Part shown: positions 24,075 to 32,559 of the stretch, piece after piece
Layout: every line of letters begins with the position of its first letter
Position numbering within the stretch: position 1 is the stretch's first letter
Origin: Rhodospirillales bacterium
GTDB taxonomy: Bacteria; Pseudomonadota; Alphaproteobacteria; Rhodospirillales; 2-12-FULL-67-15
Length of the DNA: 32,559 nucleotides
Reading direction: 5' to 3'
Assembly (NCBI GenBank): GCA_016872535.1
Contig: VGZQ01000034.1
Span: 1-32,559 of the forward strand
The notes under the pieces: model-generated
The model's input: only the letters and a program-made list of their open reading frames with translations
What the model was told of the DNA's origin: nothing
Databases searched by the model: none
Position numbers and translations under genes: made by a program

Positions 24075-24149
24075 TGGTGCCGCCGGAGTGAATTGAACAC
24101 TCGACCCCACCCTTACCAAGGGTGTGCTCTACCACTGAGCTACGGCGGC
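24075..24149 (-). tRNA. tRNA-Thr (GGT)
   Basis: A complete 75-base cloverleaf on the minus strand with encoded CCA. Acceptor GCCGCCG pairs with CGGCGGC; D-arm GCTC/GAGC; anticodon stem CACCC/GGGTG around loop TTGGTAA, giving anticodon GGT; T-arm GAGTG/CACTC with TTCAATT. A run of five T follows the CCA directly. Its 3' 47 bases are repeated at 19926-19972, so this copy is the one rebuilt by the integrated island. Confidence 0.96.
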
Positions 24150-24268
24150 GGTTCCAGGAGGTCAAAACCTTGGAAAAGCGGCCCGAACATGCCACGGGGG
24201 GCGGGGCCGGGGCAAGGCAACTCTTGACCGCGACCCGGTCCGTTTCCACCATGTCTCCGGGAACCAAA

Positions 24269-24454
24269 ATGACGAAAAAAAGCGGCGATTCGGAACGTAA
24301 GCCATGCGCGACGCGCCCCGGCGGCGAAGGCCGCCAAGATAAACAGGTCCGGCTGGCCCGGGCGCTGCGCGCCAACTTGGCGCGGCGTAAGGCGCAGGCC
24401 CGCGCCCGCGCCGAGCGGGCCGAGAGCGACAAGGACGACAAGCGGAACGGCTGA
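24269..24454 (+). CDS. Small basic conserved protein upstream of murA
   Basis: 61 residues, strongly charged, with the helical core [26 protein letters not shown]. Short proteins with this Lys/Arg-rich core next to murA are familiar from Rhodospirillales-type genomes. ATG 24269 gives [14 protein letters not shown] 24251 would add six residues. No clear ribosome binding site is seen. The function is unknown; nucleic-acid binding is suggested only by its charge. murA starts 76 bases downstream. Confidence 0.55.
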   Translation: MTKKSGDSERKPCATRPGGEGRQDKQVRLARALRANLARRKAQARARAERAESDKDDKRNG

Positions 24455-24478
24455 TTTCGCTTGTCCGGGATGTTTTTC

Positions 24479-24508
24479 TTGGACGCCGCCCGCCACGCCG
24501 ACTACAAA
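24479..24508 (+). promoter_or_regulatory. Possible sigma-70 promoter for murA
   Basis: TTGGAC (24479-24484), an 18-base spacer and TACAAA (24503-24508), 22 bases before the murA ATG. Each hexamer is an imperfect match, so this is tentative. Confidence 0.3.
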
Positions 24509-24530
24509 GCCCTCCGGCACCTACTCGATC

Positions 24531-25814
<1,284 letters not shown>

Positions 25815-25909
25815 CCCCTCGCCCTGGCCCCGGAAAGCCGCTATATAGCGCCATCCGTCAATCGATTGAGAAGCCTTGGCGATTCAGGGCCTCGGCCCGG
25901 AGCGACCCC

Positions 25910-26584
25910 ATGCCGACCGTACCGGCGAACGAAAAACTTGTGCTCGCGTTGCCCAAGGGGCGAATTCTCGCCGAGGCGATGCCGCTCGTGCGCAAGGCGG
26001 GGATCGAGCCCGAGCCCGCCTTCGCCGACGAGGACGCGCGCCAACTGCGCTTCGCCACCAACCGGCCGGAGCTGGACATCGTGCGCGTGCGCTCGTTCGA
26101 CGTCGCCACCTTCGTCGCCTTCGGCGGCGCGCAACTCGGGGTTATCGGCGGCGACGTGCTGGCCGAATTCGACTACCCGGAAATCTACGCCCCGCTCGAC
26201 CTGGGCATCGGCAAGTGCCGCCTGGTGGTGGCCGAACCCGCCGACATGGCGGGCACCGACGACCCTTCGACCTGGAGTTCGGTTTCGGTCGCGACCAAGT
26301 ATCCTTCGCTCACCCAGCGTCACTTCGCCAGGCGCGGCGTGCAGGCGGAATGCATCCGGCTCAGCGGCGCAATGGAGCTTGCCCCCTCGCTCGGGCTCAG
26401 CCGGCGCATCGTCGATCTGGTCGCCACCGGCGAAACCCTCAAGGCCAACGGCCTGGTCGAGGTCGAACGGATCATGGACGTCACCTCCAAGCTCGCCGTC
26501 AACCGCACCGCGTGGAAGACCCGCCCCGAGGAAATCGGCGGTTGGATCGACCGTTTCCGGAAGGCGCTCAATGGAACGGCTTGA
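25910..26584 (+). CDS. hisG: ATP phosphoribosyltransferase, short form
   Basis: First step of histidine biosynthesis: joins ATP and PRPP. 224 residues, the short form that lacks the C-terminal regulatory domain and normally needs a HisZ partner for activity and feedback control; hisZ is not in the window. Motifs: [12 protein letters not shown] at the start, [11 protein letters not shown], and the PRPP-binding segment [23 protein letters not shown] 25910 has GGAGCG upstream. The last 14 bases overlap hisD in another frame, so the two are co-translated. Confidence 0.95.
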   Translation: MPTVPANEKLVLALPKGRILAEAMPLVRKAGIEPEPAFADEDARQLRFATNRPELDIVRVRSFDVATFVAFGGAQLGVIGGDVLAEFDYPEIYAPLDLGIGKCRLVVAEPADMAGTDDPSTWSSVSVATKYPSLTQRHFARRGVQAECIRLSGAMELAPSLGLSRRIVDLVATGETLKANGLVEVERIMDVTSKLAVNRTAWKTRPEEIGGWIDRFRKALNGTA

Positions 26585-27872
26585 CGCGCGCGCGCCCGAT
26601 TTCGCCCGACGCTTCGCCCGGCTGCTCGCGGCCAAGCGCGAAACGGCGGCCGACGTGGACGCGGCCGTCGCCGCCATCGTCGCCGAGGTGCGCGATCGGG
26701 GCGACGCCGCGCTGATCGAATTCACCCGCCGCTTCGACGGGCACGAACCGACGCCGAAGACGTTGCGTATCACGGCGGACGAAATCGCCCGCGCGCGCGG
26801 CGCGTGCGCGTCGGACACGGTGGAGGCGCTGCGCCTTGCCGCGCGCCGCATCGAGGATTTCCACCGCCGCCAGATGCCCGCCGACCTCGAGGTCAAGGAC
26901 CCGGCCGGGCTGACGCTGGGCGCGCGCTGGACACCGGTCGCGGCGGTCGGCATCTACGTGCCGGGCGGGACCGCGGCCTATCCGTCGTCGGTACTGATGA
27001 ACGCGATTCCGGCCAAGGTCGCGGGCGTGGCGCGCGTGGTGATGGTGGTACCCGCGCCCAAGGGCGAACTCAACCCGCTGGTGCTGGCGGCGGCCGAAAT
27101 CGCCGGTGTCGATGAAATCTATCGCGTCGGCGGCGCACAGGCCGTCGCCGCGCTCGCGTATGGCACTCCCACCATCGCCCCGGTCGACAAGATCGTCGGG
27201 CCCGGCAACGCCTACGTCGCCGCCGCCAAGCGCCAGGTCTTCGGCCAGGTCGGCATCGACATGATCGCGGGGCCGTCCGAGATCCTGGTGGTGGCGGATG
27301 CCGCCAATGATCCCGCCTGGATCGCGGCCGATCTGCTGGCCCAGGCCGAACATGACACCGCCGCCCAGGCGATCCTGATCGCCGAAGACGCCGCCTTCGC
27401 CGACGCGGTCGCGCGCGCGGTCGAGGGCCATCTCAAGACCCTGCCGCGCGCCGACGTGGCGCGCGCAAGCTGGGATACTTTCGGCGCCATCATCCTGGTG
27501 GAACGGCTGGCCGACGCCGTGCCGCTGATCGACCGGCTCGCGCCCGAGCACTTGGCGATCGCGACCGAGAATCCGGAGGCGCTGGCGGCCAAGGTGCGCA
27601 ACGCCGGCGCCATCTTCCTCGGCCGCTTCACGCCGGAGGCGCTCGGCGACTACATCGCCGGGCCCAACCACGTGCTGCCGACGGCGCGCAGCGCGCGCTT
27701 TTCTTCCGGTCTCGGCGTGCTCGATTTCCTGAAGCGCACCTCGTTGATCGCGTGCGGCGCGGACGGGCTCGCCGCGCTCGGGCCCGCGGCCATTGCGCTC
27801 GCCCGCGCGGAAGGTTTGGACGCGCACGCGCTCTCGCTCGCGGTGCGGCTCAACCGCCGCCCGGAGCGCTGA
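26571..27872 (+). CDS. hisD: Histidinol dehydrogenase
   Basis: Catalyses the last two oxidations of histidine synthesis, L-histidinol to L-histidine, using NAD and zinc. 433 residues, the standard size. Visible motifs: [62 protein letters not shown] (zinc ligands), LAPEHLAI (catalytic Glu-His) and [14 protein letters not shown] (zinc-binding His). ATG 26571 lies inside the end of hisG. The rest of the his pathway is not in the window, matching the split his genes of many Alphaproteobacteria. Confidence 0.97.
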   Translation: MERLDARAPDFARRFARLLAAKRETAADVDAAVAAIVAEVRDRGDAALIEFTRRFDGHEPTPKTLRITADEIARARGACASDTVEALRLAARRIEDFHRRQMPADLEVKDPAGLTLGARWTPVAAVGIYVPGGTAAYPSSVLMNAIPAKVAGVARVVMVVPAPKGELNPLVLAAAEIAGVDEIYRVGGAQAVAALAYGTPTIAPVDKIVGPGNAYVAAAKRQVFGQVGIDMIAGPSEILVVADAANDPAWIAADLLAQAEHDTAAQAILIAEDAAFADAVARAVEGHLKTLPRADVARASWDTFGAIILVERLADAVPLIDRLAPEHLAIATENPEALAAKVRNAGAIFLGRFTPEALGDYIAGPNHVLPTARSARFSSGLGVLDFLKRTSLIACGADGLAALGPAAIALARAEGLDAHALSLAVRLNRRPER

Positions 27873-27885
27873 CGGCGGGCCGGCC

Positions 27886-28356
27886 GTGTCGGACACGCAG
27901 CGCATCGTCAAGATCGAGCTCGACGAGCGGGGCCTGGTCCGGCGCAGCCCGCAGATCGAGCACGAGCGGAAAGTGGCGATCTACGACTTGATCGAGGAAA
28001 ACAGCTTCGCCATCGCCGGATTCGAGGGGCCGTATCAGCTGCGCCTCGGGGTCGAAGAAAACCGGCTCGCCTTCGACGTGCGCGACGTGCAAGGCGCGGA
28101 ATTGCTCCGCTTCGCGATGCCGCTTGCGCCGTTCAAGATGATCGTCAAGGATTATTTCACGCTCTGCGAAAGCTATTTCGCCGCGATCAAGACCGCGACG
28201 CCCTCCAGGATCGAGGCGATCGACATGGGCCGTCGCGGCCTGCACAACGAGGGCGCCGAGCTGCTGCGCGAGCGTCTCGCCGACAAGGTTGCGGTCGATA
28301 GCGGCACCGCGCGCCGCCTGTTCACGCTGCTGTGCGTGCTGCACATCAAGGCGTAG
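27886..28356 (+). CDS. UPF0262 family protein
   Basis: A 156-residue soluble protein starting at GTG 27886, 13 bases after hisD. It shows the family blocks IEHERKVAIYDLIEENSF, DVQGAELLRFAMPLAPFK and DMGRRGLHNEGAELLRERL. The family is nearly restricted to Alphaproteobacteria and sits between hisD and a low-molecular-weight phosphatase gene, as here. No catalytic motif is recognisable and no function is established to my knowledge. The phosphatase gene begins two bases after its stop, so coupling is expected. Confidence 0.9.
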   Translation: MSDTQRIVKIELDERGLVRRSPQIEHERKVAIYDLIEENSFAIAGFEGPYQLRLGVEENRLAFDVRDVQGAELLRFAMPLAPFKMIVKDYFTLCESYFAAIKTATPSRIEAIDMGRRGLHNEGAELLRERLADKVAVDSGTARRLFTLLCVLHIKA

Positions 28357-28358
28357 CG

Positions 28359-28802
28359 ATGCGCGAACTTCCCTCGGCGGTGTTGTTCGCGTGCACGATG
28401 AACTCGATCCGTTCGCCGATGGCCGAAGCCATCCTCAAGCACCTGCACGGCAAGCGCATCTTCGTCGATTCGGTCGGCGCGCGCCGGGGCGAGATCGACG
28501 GTTTTGCGGTCGCGGTGATGGAGGAGATCGGCATCGACCTCGCTCGGCATCGGTCGAAATCCTTCGCCCAGCTCGAGGATTCGTCCTTCGACCTGATCAT
28601 CTCGCTCTCGCCCGAGGCCCAGCACAAGGCGATGGAAATGACCCGTACCATGGCGTGCGAGGTCGAATTCTGGAACACCTTCGATCCGTCCATGGTCGAA
28701 GGTAGCCGCGAGGCGCGGCTCGACGCCTACCGCCGGGTGCGCGACGAGTTGTACCGGCGCATCAAGGACCGTTTTCCCACCGAGGGCGTTGCCGGGACGT
28801 GA
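28359..28802 (+). CDS. Low-molecular-weight phosphatase family protein
   Basis: 147 residues with the LMW-PTP/ArsC fold. The P-loop CTMNSIRSPMAEA supplies Cys12 and Arg18 (C-x5-R), and Asp109 in FDPSMVEGSREARL corresponds to the general acid. The P-loop lacks the second Cys of eukaryotic LMW-PTPs. It may dephosphorylate protein tyrosine or small molecules; arsenate reduction is an alternative but there is no ars context. It is part of the conserved run hisD, UPF0262, phosphatase, infA. Confidence 0.87.
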   Translation: MRELPSAVLFACTMNSIRSPMAEAILKHLHGKRIFVDSVGARRGEIDGFAVAVMEEIGIDLARHRSKSFAQLEDSSFDLIISLSPEAQHKAMEMTRTMACEVEFWNTFDPSMVEGSREARLDAYRRVRDELYRRIKDRFPTEGVAGT

Positions 28803-28909
28803 ATCCGGGAGCGGAAAAGCTTGACGGAAGCCGGACCGGCGGCGATTGTCCGAATTCCCCGAGGACGGGAACCACACGGCGAACCCGAGGCCGGTAATTA
28901 GAGGACTGG

Positions 28910-29128
28910 ATGGCGAAAGAAGACGTACTCGAATTTCAGGGCACGGTGACCGAGCTGCTGCCCAACGCGATGTTCCGCGTCAAGCTGGACAACAATCACG
29001 TCATTCTCGCCCACACGGCCGGTCGGATGCGCAAGCACCGCATCCGCGTTCTCGCCGGCGACCGGGTCAACGTCGAGATGACCCCGTATGATTTGACCAA
29101 GGGCCGCATCACTTTCCGCTTCAAGTGA
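28910..29128 (+). CDS. infA: Translation initiation factor IF-1
   Basis: 72 residues, one S1/OB fold that occupies the ribosomal A site at initiation. Typical ends: [20 protein letters not shown] and [18 protein letters not shown] 28910 follows AGAGGA. A 107-base leader separates it from the previous gene and contains TTGACG at 28821, a possible -35, but no convincing -10 at the right distance. Confidence 0.98.
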   Translation: MAKEDVLEFQGTVTELLPNAMFRVKLDNNHVILAHTAGRMRKHRIRVLAGDRVNVEMTPYDLTKGRITFRFK

Positions 29129-29152
29129 CGCCCCGGGGTGGGACGAACGGCC

Positions 29153-29770
29153 ATGACCCCGCACGCCCACCCTGCGCGCCTGATCCTCGCCTCCCGAAGT
29201 CCGCGCCGGCTCGCTCTGCTGGCCCAAGTCGGCTTCGCGCCCGACGCCCAAATTCCCGCCGATGTGGAGGAAACGCCGCGCCGGGGCGAATTGCCGCGGG
29301 CGCTCGCCCTGCGTCTCGCCGAAGAGAAAGCGCGCAAGATCGGCGCCCAGTCCGGCGCCCAGTCCGACGGCCCGGCCGTTGTGCTGGCGGCCGACACGGT
29401 GGTCGCCCTTGGGCGGCGCGTGATTCCGGTGCCGGCAAACGAGGCGGAAGCGCGCGCGGGCCTCAGGTTGCTTTCCGGGCGGCGCCATCGGGTGTACGGC
29501 GGGGTTGCCGTGCTGGGTGCGGACGGCCGCATGCGCGCGCGCGTGGTCGAAACCCATATCGCCTTCAAACGGCTGGAGGCGCGTGAAATCGAGGATTACT
29601 TGCGCATCGAGGAATGGCGGGGCGTCGCCGGGGGGTATGCCATTCAGGGCCGCGCGGCGGCGTTCGCGCGCTGGATCAGGGGTTCATATTCCAACGTGGT
29701 CGGCCTGCCGCTGTTCGAAACCGTGGCGCTGCTGCGCGCGGCGGGCATCGCGCCGAAGGAGTCCCCATGA
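29153..29770 (+). CDS. maf: Maf-family nucleoside triphosphate pyrophosphatase
   Basis: 205 residues. House-cleaning enzyme that hydrolyses non-canonical or pyrimidine NTPs to NMP and PPi. Motifs: LILASRSPRRLALLAQVGF at the N-terminus, ADTVVALGRR with the catalytic Asp, LSGRRHRVYGGV, and the C-terminal AIQGRAAAFARWIRGSYSN, closest to the YhdE-type branch (dTTP/UTP). ATG 29153 is used; a GTG at 29138 is possible. Its stop overlaps the RNase E/G-like start (ATGA). Confidence 0.93.
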   Translation: MTPHAHPARLILASRSPRRLALLAQVGFAPDAQIPADVEETPRRGELPRALALRLAEEKARKIGAQSGAQSDGPAVVLAADTVVALGRRVIPVPANEAEARAGLRLLSGRRHRVYGGVAVLGADGRMRARVVETHIAFKRLEAREIEDYLRIEEWRGVAGGYAIQGRAAAFARWIRGSYSNVVGLPLFETVALLRAAGIAPKESP

Positions 29771-30684
29771 ACGGCGGTAAGCCTCCCGATCTGCTGATCG
29801 CGGTCGGCGCGGAGGAAACCCGCGTCGTCGTCGTCCGCGACGGCGAGCCGGTCGAGGCCCACGCCGAGCGCGAAGACGACCCGAGCGAGGTCGGCAACGT
29901 TCATCTCGGGCGGGTGACAAAGGTGGTGCCGGCACTGGACGCGGCATTCGTCGATCTCGGCGGGGCCAAGCCCGGCTTTCTTCCCCTCGATGGCCAGCGT
30001 TTGAACGAAGGCGAGACAATCGTGGTCGAAATCGTCCGCGATGCCGAAGGCGGCAAGGGGCCGAAGCTGGCTCGCGCGCCGGGCGATTGGGAAATCACCG
30101 GCATGCATCCGCCGAGGCGTCTCCACCACGAACCGGCGCTGGCCGCGCGCACCTTGCGCGATTGGCAAGGCCCGGTCGGGCGGATCGTGGTCGACGACAT
30201 GGGCGCATTCGGAAAACTCAGGGAATTCTGCCGCGAAAACCGCCCCGATCTTTTGCCTCATCTCCTGCATACGCGCGAGAGTTCCGCCCTCGAGACCGAC
30301 GGCGTCGCCGACCGGCTGGCGGAACTGCTGGAGGATTGGGTGCGGCTGCCCTCGGGCGGGCGGGTCAACGTCGCTCGCACCGCGGCGTTGACCGCGATCG
30401 ACGTGGACACCGGCGAGGACGTCACCGGCCGTTCGTTCGAGGACACCGCGCTCCGGGTCAATATCGAAGCCGCCGCCGAAGTCGCCCGTCAGTTGCGCTT
30501 GCGCGACCTGACCGGCCTTATCGTCGTCGGCTTCGTGCCTATGCGCGCCCGCGCCCACCGCGCCCGCGTGCTCGCCGCCCTCAAACAAGCGTGCGGGGCG
30601 GATTCGGCCGAAGTCGCGGTTGGCGGGTTCACTCGATTCGGCCTAGCCGAACTGATCCGAAGCCGACGGTTGCGCCGCTCATGA
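29767..30684 (+). CDS. Short RNase E/G-like protein, probably altered active site
   Basis: 305 residues, much shorter than RNase G (near 490) or E. An S1-like domain (about 35-100: [20 protein letters not shown]) is joined to a shortened 5'-sensor region and the DNase I-like domain (about 195-300: LTAIDVDTG and [13 protein letters not shown]-type helix). The first metal Asp is present (Asp212), but the second (E. coli Asp346, IDFIDM) is replaced by Gly255 in VVGFVPM. The zinc-link cysteines and small domain are missing; the protein ends just after [11 protein letters not shown]. It may bind RNA without cutting it. Short homologues at this maf-yacG locus are common in Alphaproteobacteria. It overlaps yacG by four bases. 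Confidence 0.83.
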   Translation: MNGGKPPDLLIAVGAEETRVVVVRDGEPVEAHAEREDDPSEVGNVHLGRVTKVVPALDAAFVDLGGAKPGFLPLDGQRLNEGETIVVEIVRDAEGGKGPKLARAPGDWEITGMHPPRRLHHEPALAARTLRDWQGPVGRIVVDDMGAFGKLREFCRENRPDLLPHLLHTRESSALETDGVADRLAELLEDWVRLPSGGRVNVARTAALTAIDVDTGEDVTGRSFEDTALRVNIEAAAEVARQLRLRDLTGLIVVGFVPMRARAHRARVLAALKQACGADSAEVAVGGFTRFGLAELIRSRRLRRS

Positions 30685-30890
30685 CCGAGCCCGGCAAAGT
30701 CGTTCCGCTACGCCCCGAGCGGCCGTGCCCCATGTGCGGCAAACCGGCCGATCCGGGTCACCGCCCGTTCTGCTCGAAGCGTTGCGCCGACCTCGACCTC
30801 GGCCATTGGTTGGGCGAGCGCTACCGGATTCCGGAAGGCGAAAAATCCGGCACTCCGGCGGCCGAGCCCAATGACAAGGACGGCGATTAG
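30681..30890 (+). CDS. yacG: DNA gyrase inhibitor YacG
   Basis: 69 residues. A zinc-binding protein with Cys16, Cys19, Cys31 and Cys35 (CPMCGKP and FCSKRC), followed by the family end [16 protein letters not shown] and an acidic tail. E. coli YacG binds GyrB and inhibits gyrase. ATG 30681 overlaps the previous stop (ATGA), the third such coupling in the maf, RNase, yacG run. Confidence 0.95.
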   Translation: MTEPGKVVPLRPERPCPMCGKPADPGHRPFCSKRCADLDLGHWLGERYRIPEGEKSGTPAAEPNDKDGD

Positions 30891-30936
30891 CTTTTATAAT
30901 CAAACGATTGCGGGATCATAGGGTGCCCCGCCCGCC

Positions 30937-30965
30937 TTTACAGGGCAACGCATTTCTTCTATAAG
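30937..30965 (+). promoter_or_regulatory. Sigma-70-type promoter of tRNA-Phe
   Basis: TTTACA (30937-30942), a 17-base spacer and TATAAG (30960-30965); each hexamer matches five of six consensus positions. Transcription would start near 30972, about 30 bases before the tRNA. A small GCCCGA/TCGGGC hairpin (30978-30997) lies in the leader. Confidence 0.6.
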
Positions 30966-31001
30966 CGCCGAACCTTCGCCCGAGAATTCCTTCGGGCCCA
31001 A

Positions 31002-31077
31002 GCCCAGGTAGCTCAGTTGGTAGAGCATGCGACTGAAAATCGCAGTGTCGGCGGTTCAATTCCGTCCCTGGGCACCA
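31002..31077 (+). tRNA. tRNA-Phe (GAA)
   Basis: A complete 76-base cloverleaf with encoded CCA. Acceptor GCCCAGG/CCTGGGC; D-arm GCTC/GAGC; anticodon stem TGCGA/TCGCA around loop CTGAAAA, anticodon GAA; T-arm GGCGG/CCGTC with one G-T pair. It follows yacG as in other Alphaproteobacteria. No repeat of its 3' end is seen in the 1.5 kb downstream. Confidence 0.97.
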
Positions 31078-31124
31078 TTTTTCCGGACGCTCCAGCGCGG
31101 AAAGTGGGAGCGGACCAACCGATA

Positions 31125-32559
31125 TTACTCGACCACATCAATCATATCCGGCGGCAAGCCTGCGCGGTGGCGGTCGAACATTTTCCGGTAGGCTTTTTCA
31201 ATATGTTCAGCAAAAAGTTTTCCGTCAAAGAGAGGGGCGCCCAATCTCTTCCGATCCAACTTATTTTTGATTGTGGCTAGCTTTTCCGGGTTTACGGCCA
31301 ATTCTATGGCCATTCGTTCATAATTATCCAATGAGTCGGCAATAAGTTCCGGCAGATCGAGCGCATGGAGCAGGCTGGCGGCCACACGGCCGGCAAACGA
31401 TTTTCCCAGGCAAGTCAATAGAGGGAGCCCCATCCGCAAGGCGTCGCTCGCGGTCGCGTGGGCATTGTAAGGAAGCGTGTCCAGGAAAAGGTCGGCTTGT
31501 TTCAGGCGCGCCAAATGTTCGTCCGGGGGCATGTATTTGGCAAAAATCAGTCGGTCGCCGTCAATCTTTCTGCGTTCGGCTTCTTTCCTAAGATTTTTCG
31601 AAGCCGAAGGGTTGTCTTCGTATAACCAAAGTACGCTTCCATCGATGGCCCCAAGTATTCTCATCCAAATATCGAATATCGTCGGAAGAATTTTGTAATT
31701 GTTGTTAAAGCAGCAAAATGTGAAACCGTTGCCGGGAAGTCCCAGCTCTTTTTTGCTAAAGACTTTTTCGGAAATTTTTCTCTTTGAATCATTGACCAGA
31801 TAGCTGTGCGGCATTCGTACGAATTTTTCTGTGAAATCGGACTGACTTTCAACGGGTGTTACGATTTTGTCGGTAATTACATAATCAATATACTCGGCTC
31901 CCATTGTCCCGGCATGTCCAAGAAAATTGACTTGAATGGGGGCGCATCTGCGCGCGAAGATTCGGGTTCTGGAATTTTGAGTGAAGCCGGTTAGATCCAC
32001 GGCGATATCAATGCCGAGATTTCTTGATAGCTTTACGATGTCCGAATCGCCCATATAGCTTACGTCATGAAACTCATGGAGCGCCGATGAGATTCTCCGT
32101 CTCATTTCGTCCGCCGTATTTGGTCCGAAGGAAAATCCGTGTATCTCAAATCTGTGCCTGTCGTGTTCTTCAAACAGTTGGGCCGTCAAATAGCTTATCG
32201 GATGGTTATGAAAATCCGCCGAGTAGTATCCGATTCTGATTTTTTCTCCGGCATCTCCAATTTTATAAGGTTCGCGATCCGAATCCATTGGATGCTTCGT
32301 TCGGATGTAAATTTGGGAACAGAGCTTATGCACCGACGGATCGTCTATTAGGCTTAATAAAGGGAAAGGCCTTATGACCGGGTTAAGCCCTGCGATTTTG
32401 TTGACGCACATGTTGATGCTCTCCTCCACGAGATCCCAGCTGCATACTTTCATTCTGGCGTGAAGATAGTCGCCAAATAAAAAATCCATATCGGGGTTGA
32501 GTTGGATAGCTTTTTCGTAGTGAGTGATGGCTTCGTCATAGCGTTTGAGATCGACGAAC
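31125..32559 (-). CDS. TPR / O-GlcNAc transferase-like (GT41) glycosyltransferase, N-terminus outside window
   Basis: Partial gene: the frame is open to the window edge and 477 codons are present. The first residues (FVDLKRYDEAITHYEKAIQL) are a TPR repeat. A GT41 catalytic region follows: KIRIGYYSADFHNHPISYL, IAVDLTGFTQNSRTRIFARR, NFLGHAGTMGAEYIDYVITD, CFNNNYKILPTIFDIWMRIL and DLFLDTLPYNAHATASDALR, the last two forming the UDP-binding end. Bacterial members glycosylate proteins such as flagellins or adhesins, or act in polysaccharide synthesis. GC content is clearly below that of the neighbours, suggesting acquisition or a different selection. Target protein and donor sugar are unknown. Confidence 0.88.
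   Translation of the reverse strand, partial: FVDLKRYDEAITHYEKAIQLNPDMDFLFGDYLHARMKVCSWDLVEESINMCVNKIAGLNPVIRPFPLLSLIDDPSVHKLCSQIYIRTKHPMDSDREPYKIGDAGEKIRIGYYSADFHNHPISYLTAQLFEEHDRHRFEIHGFSFGPNTADEMRRRISSALHEFHDVSYMGDSDIVKLSRNLGIDIAVDLTGFTQNSRTRIFARRCAPIQVNFLGHAGTMGAEYIDYVITDKIVTPVESQSDFTEKFVRMPHSYLVNDSKRKISEKVFSKKELGLPGNGFTFCCFNNNYKILPTIFDIWMRILGAIDGSVLWLYEDNPSASKNLRKEAERRKIDGDRLIFAKYMPPDEHLARLKQADLFLDTLPYNAHATASDALRMGLPLLTCLGKSFAGRVAASLLHALDLPELIADSLDNYERMAIELAVNPEKLATIKNKLDRKRLGAPLFDGKLFAEHIEKAYRKMFDRHRAGLPPDMIDVVE

Larger units (their letters stand above)
19926..24121. mobile_element. tRNA-Thr-integrated genomic island without integrase
   Basis: A 47-bp direct repeat equal to the 3' part of tRNA-Thr(GGT), anticodon loop to CCA, occurs at 19926-19972 and at 24075-24121, where the tRNA gene is complete. 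The DNA between is clearly AT-richer than both flanks. This is the structure left by integration at a tRNA 3' end that restores the tRNA. No integrase, excisionase or relaxase is found. Without the later IS and one target duplication the inside is about 2.4 kb and holds a single gene, an ATPase-TOPRIM protein. It may be moved by an enzyme in trans, or be a deletion remnant of a larger element. Confidence 0.8.

Noticed and set aside
23856-24119. 87-codon ORF between the ATPase gene and tRNA-Thr, as an integrase remnant
   Set aside because: It overlaps the tRNA and its product shows no tyrosine-recombinase motif.
26568-27911. 447-codon open frame antisense to hisD
   Set aside because: It mirrors an unquestionable hisD; long antisense frames are expected in GC-rich DNA with strong third-position bias. 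Its product is His/Arg/Gly/Asp-rich without any domain.
28821-28844. infA promoter from TTGACG
   Set aside because: The hexamer 17 bases downstream (GATTGT) matches the -10 consensus at only three positions.

Overview
The window is about 32.5 kb of GC-rich DNA. Its gene content and order point to an alphaproteobacterium, probably Rhodospirillales. The right-hand housekeeping block has the order murA, hisG, hisD, UPF0262, low-molecular-weight phosphatase, infA, maf, RNase E/G-like, yacG, tRNA-Phe, which I recognise as typical of Alphaproteobacteria. The small UPF0335 (DUF2312) gene and the auxiliary-lipoprotein type of Mla operon agree with this. No species name can be given from the sequence alone.

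Layout. (1) 1-7968: the 3' part of a PHA synthase, then a tightly packed operon: a GAF/PP2C-phosphatase/HATPase fusion, a STAS protein, MlaE permease, MlaF ATPase, MlaD MCE protein, an auxiliary lipoprotein and an RlmD-like rRNA methyltransferase. This looks like an envelope lipid transporter whose STAS subunit could be controlled by phosphorylation. (2) 7961-14195: a Crp-family regulator facing a DASS-type anion transporter, followed by a DUF3604 (PHP-like) protein and an MFS permease. A perfect CRP-type site, TGTGA-N6-TCACA, lies between the divergent genes. (3) 14173-17811: a small membrane protein, UPF0335 and an N-formylglutamate amidohydrolase-like gene on the minus strand, diverging from an EamA exporter plus an MFS permease. 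(4) 17855-19901: a divergent pair, DUF4198 and HupE/UreJ, probably for metal handling.

(5) 19926-24149 is the accessory region. A tRNA-Thr(GGT) gene on the minus strand has a 47-bp copy of its 3' end 4.15 kb away, which is the mark of site-specific integration. The AT-richer DNA between them carries no integrase. Its only original gene encodes an AAA ATPase fused to a TOPRIM/DUF4435-like nuclease domain, resembling a fused PARIS (AriA-AriB) or OLD-type phage-defence protein. That gene is split by a 1687-bp IS1595-family element with 24-bp inverted repeats and an 8-bp target duplication (TAGTATTA). Removing the element and one duplication restores a continuous 697-residue reading frame. The IS also carries one or two passenger genes.

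(6) 24269-31077: the conserved housekeeping block, ending with tRNA-Phe(GAA) behind a good sigma-70-type promoter. The RNase E/G-like protein there lacks one of the two catalytic aspartates. (7) 31125-32559: the 3' part of an AT-richer TPR/O-GlcNAc-transferase-like (GT41) gene that runs off the window.
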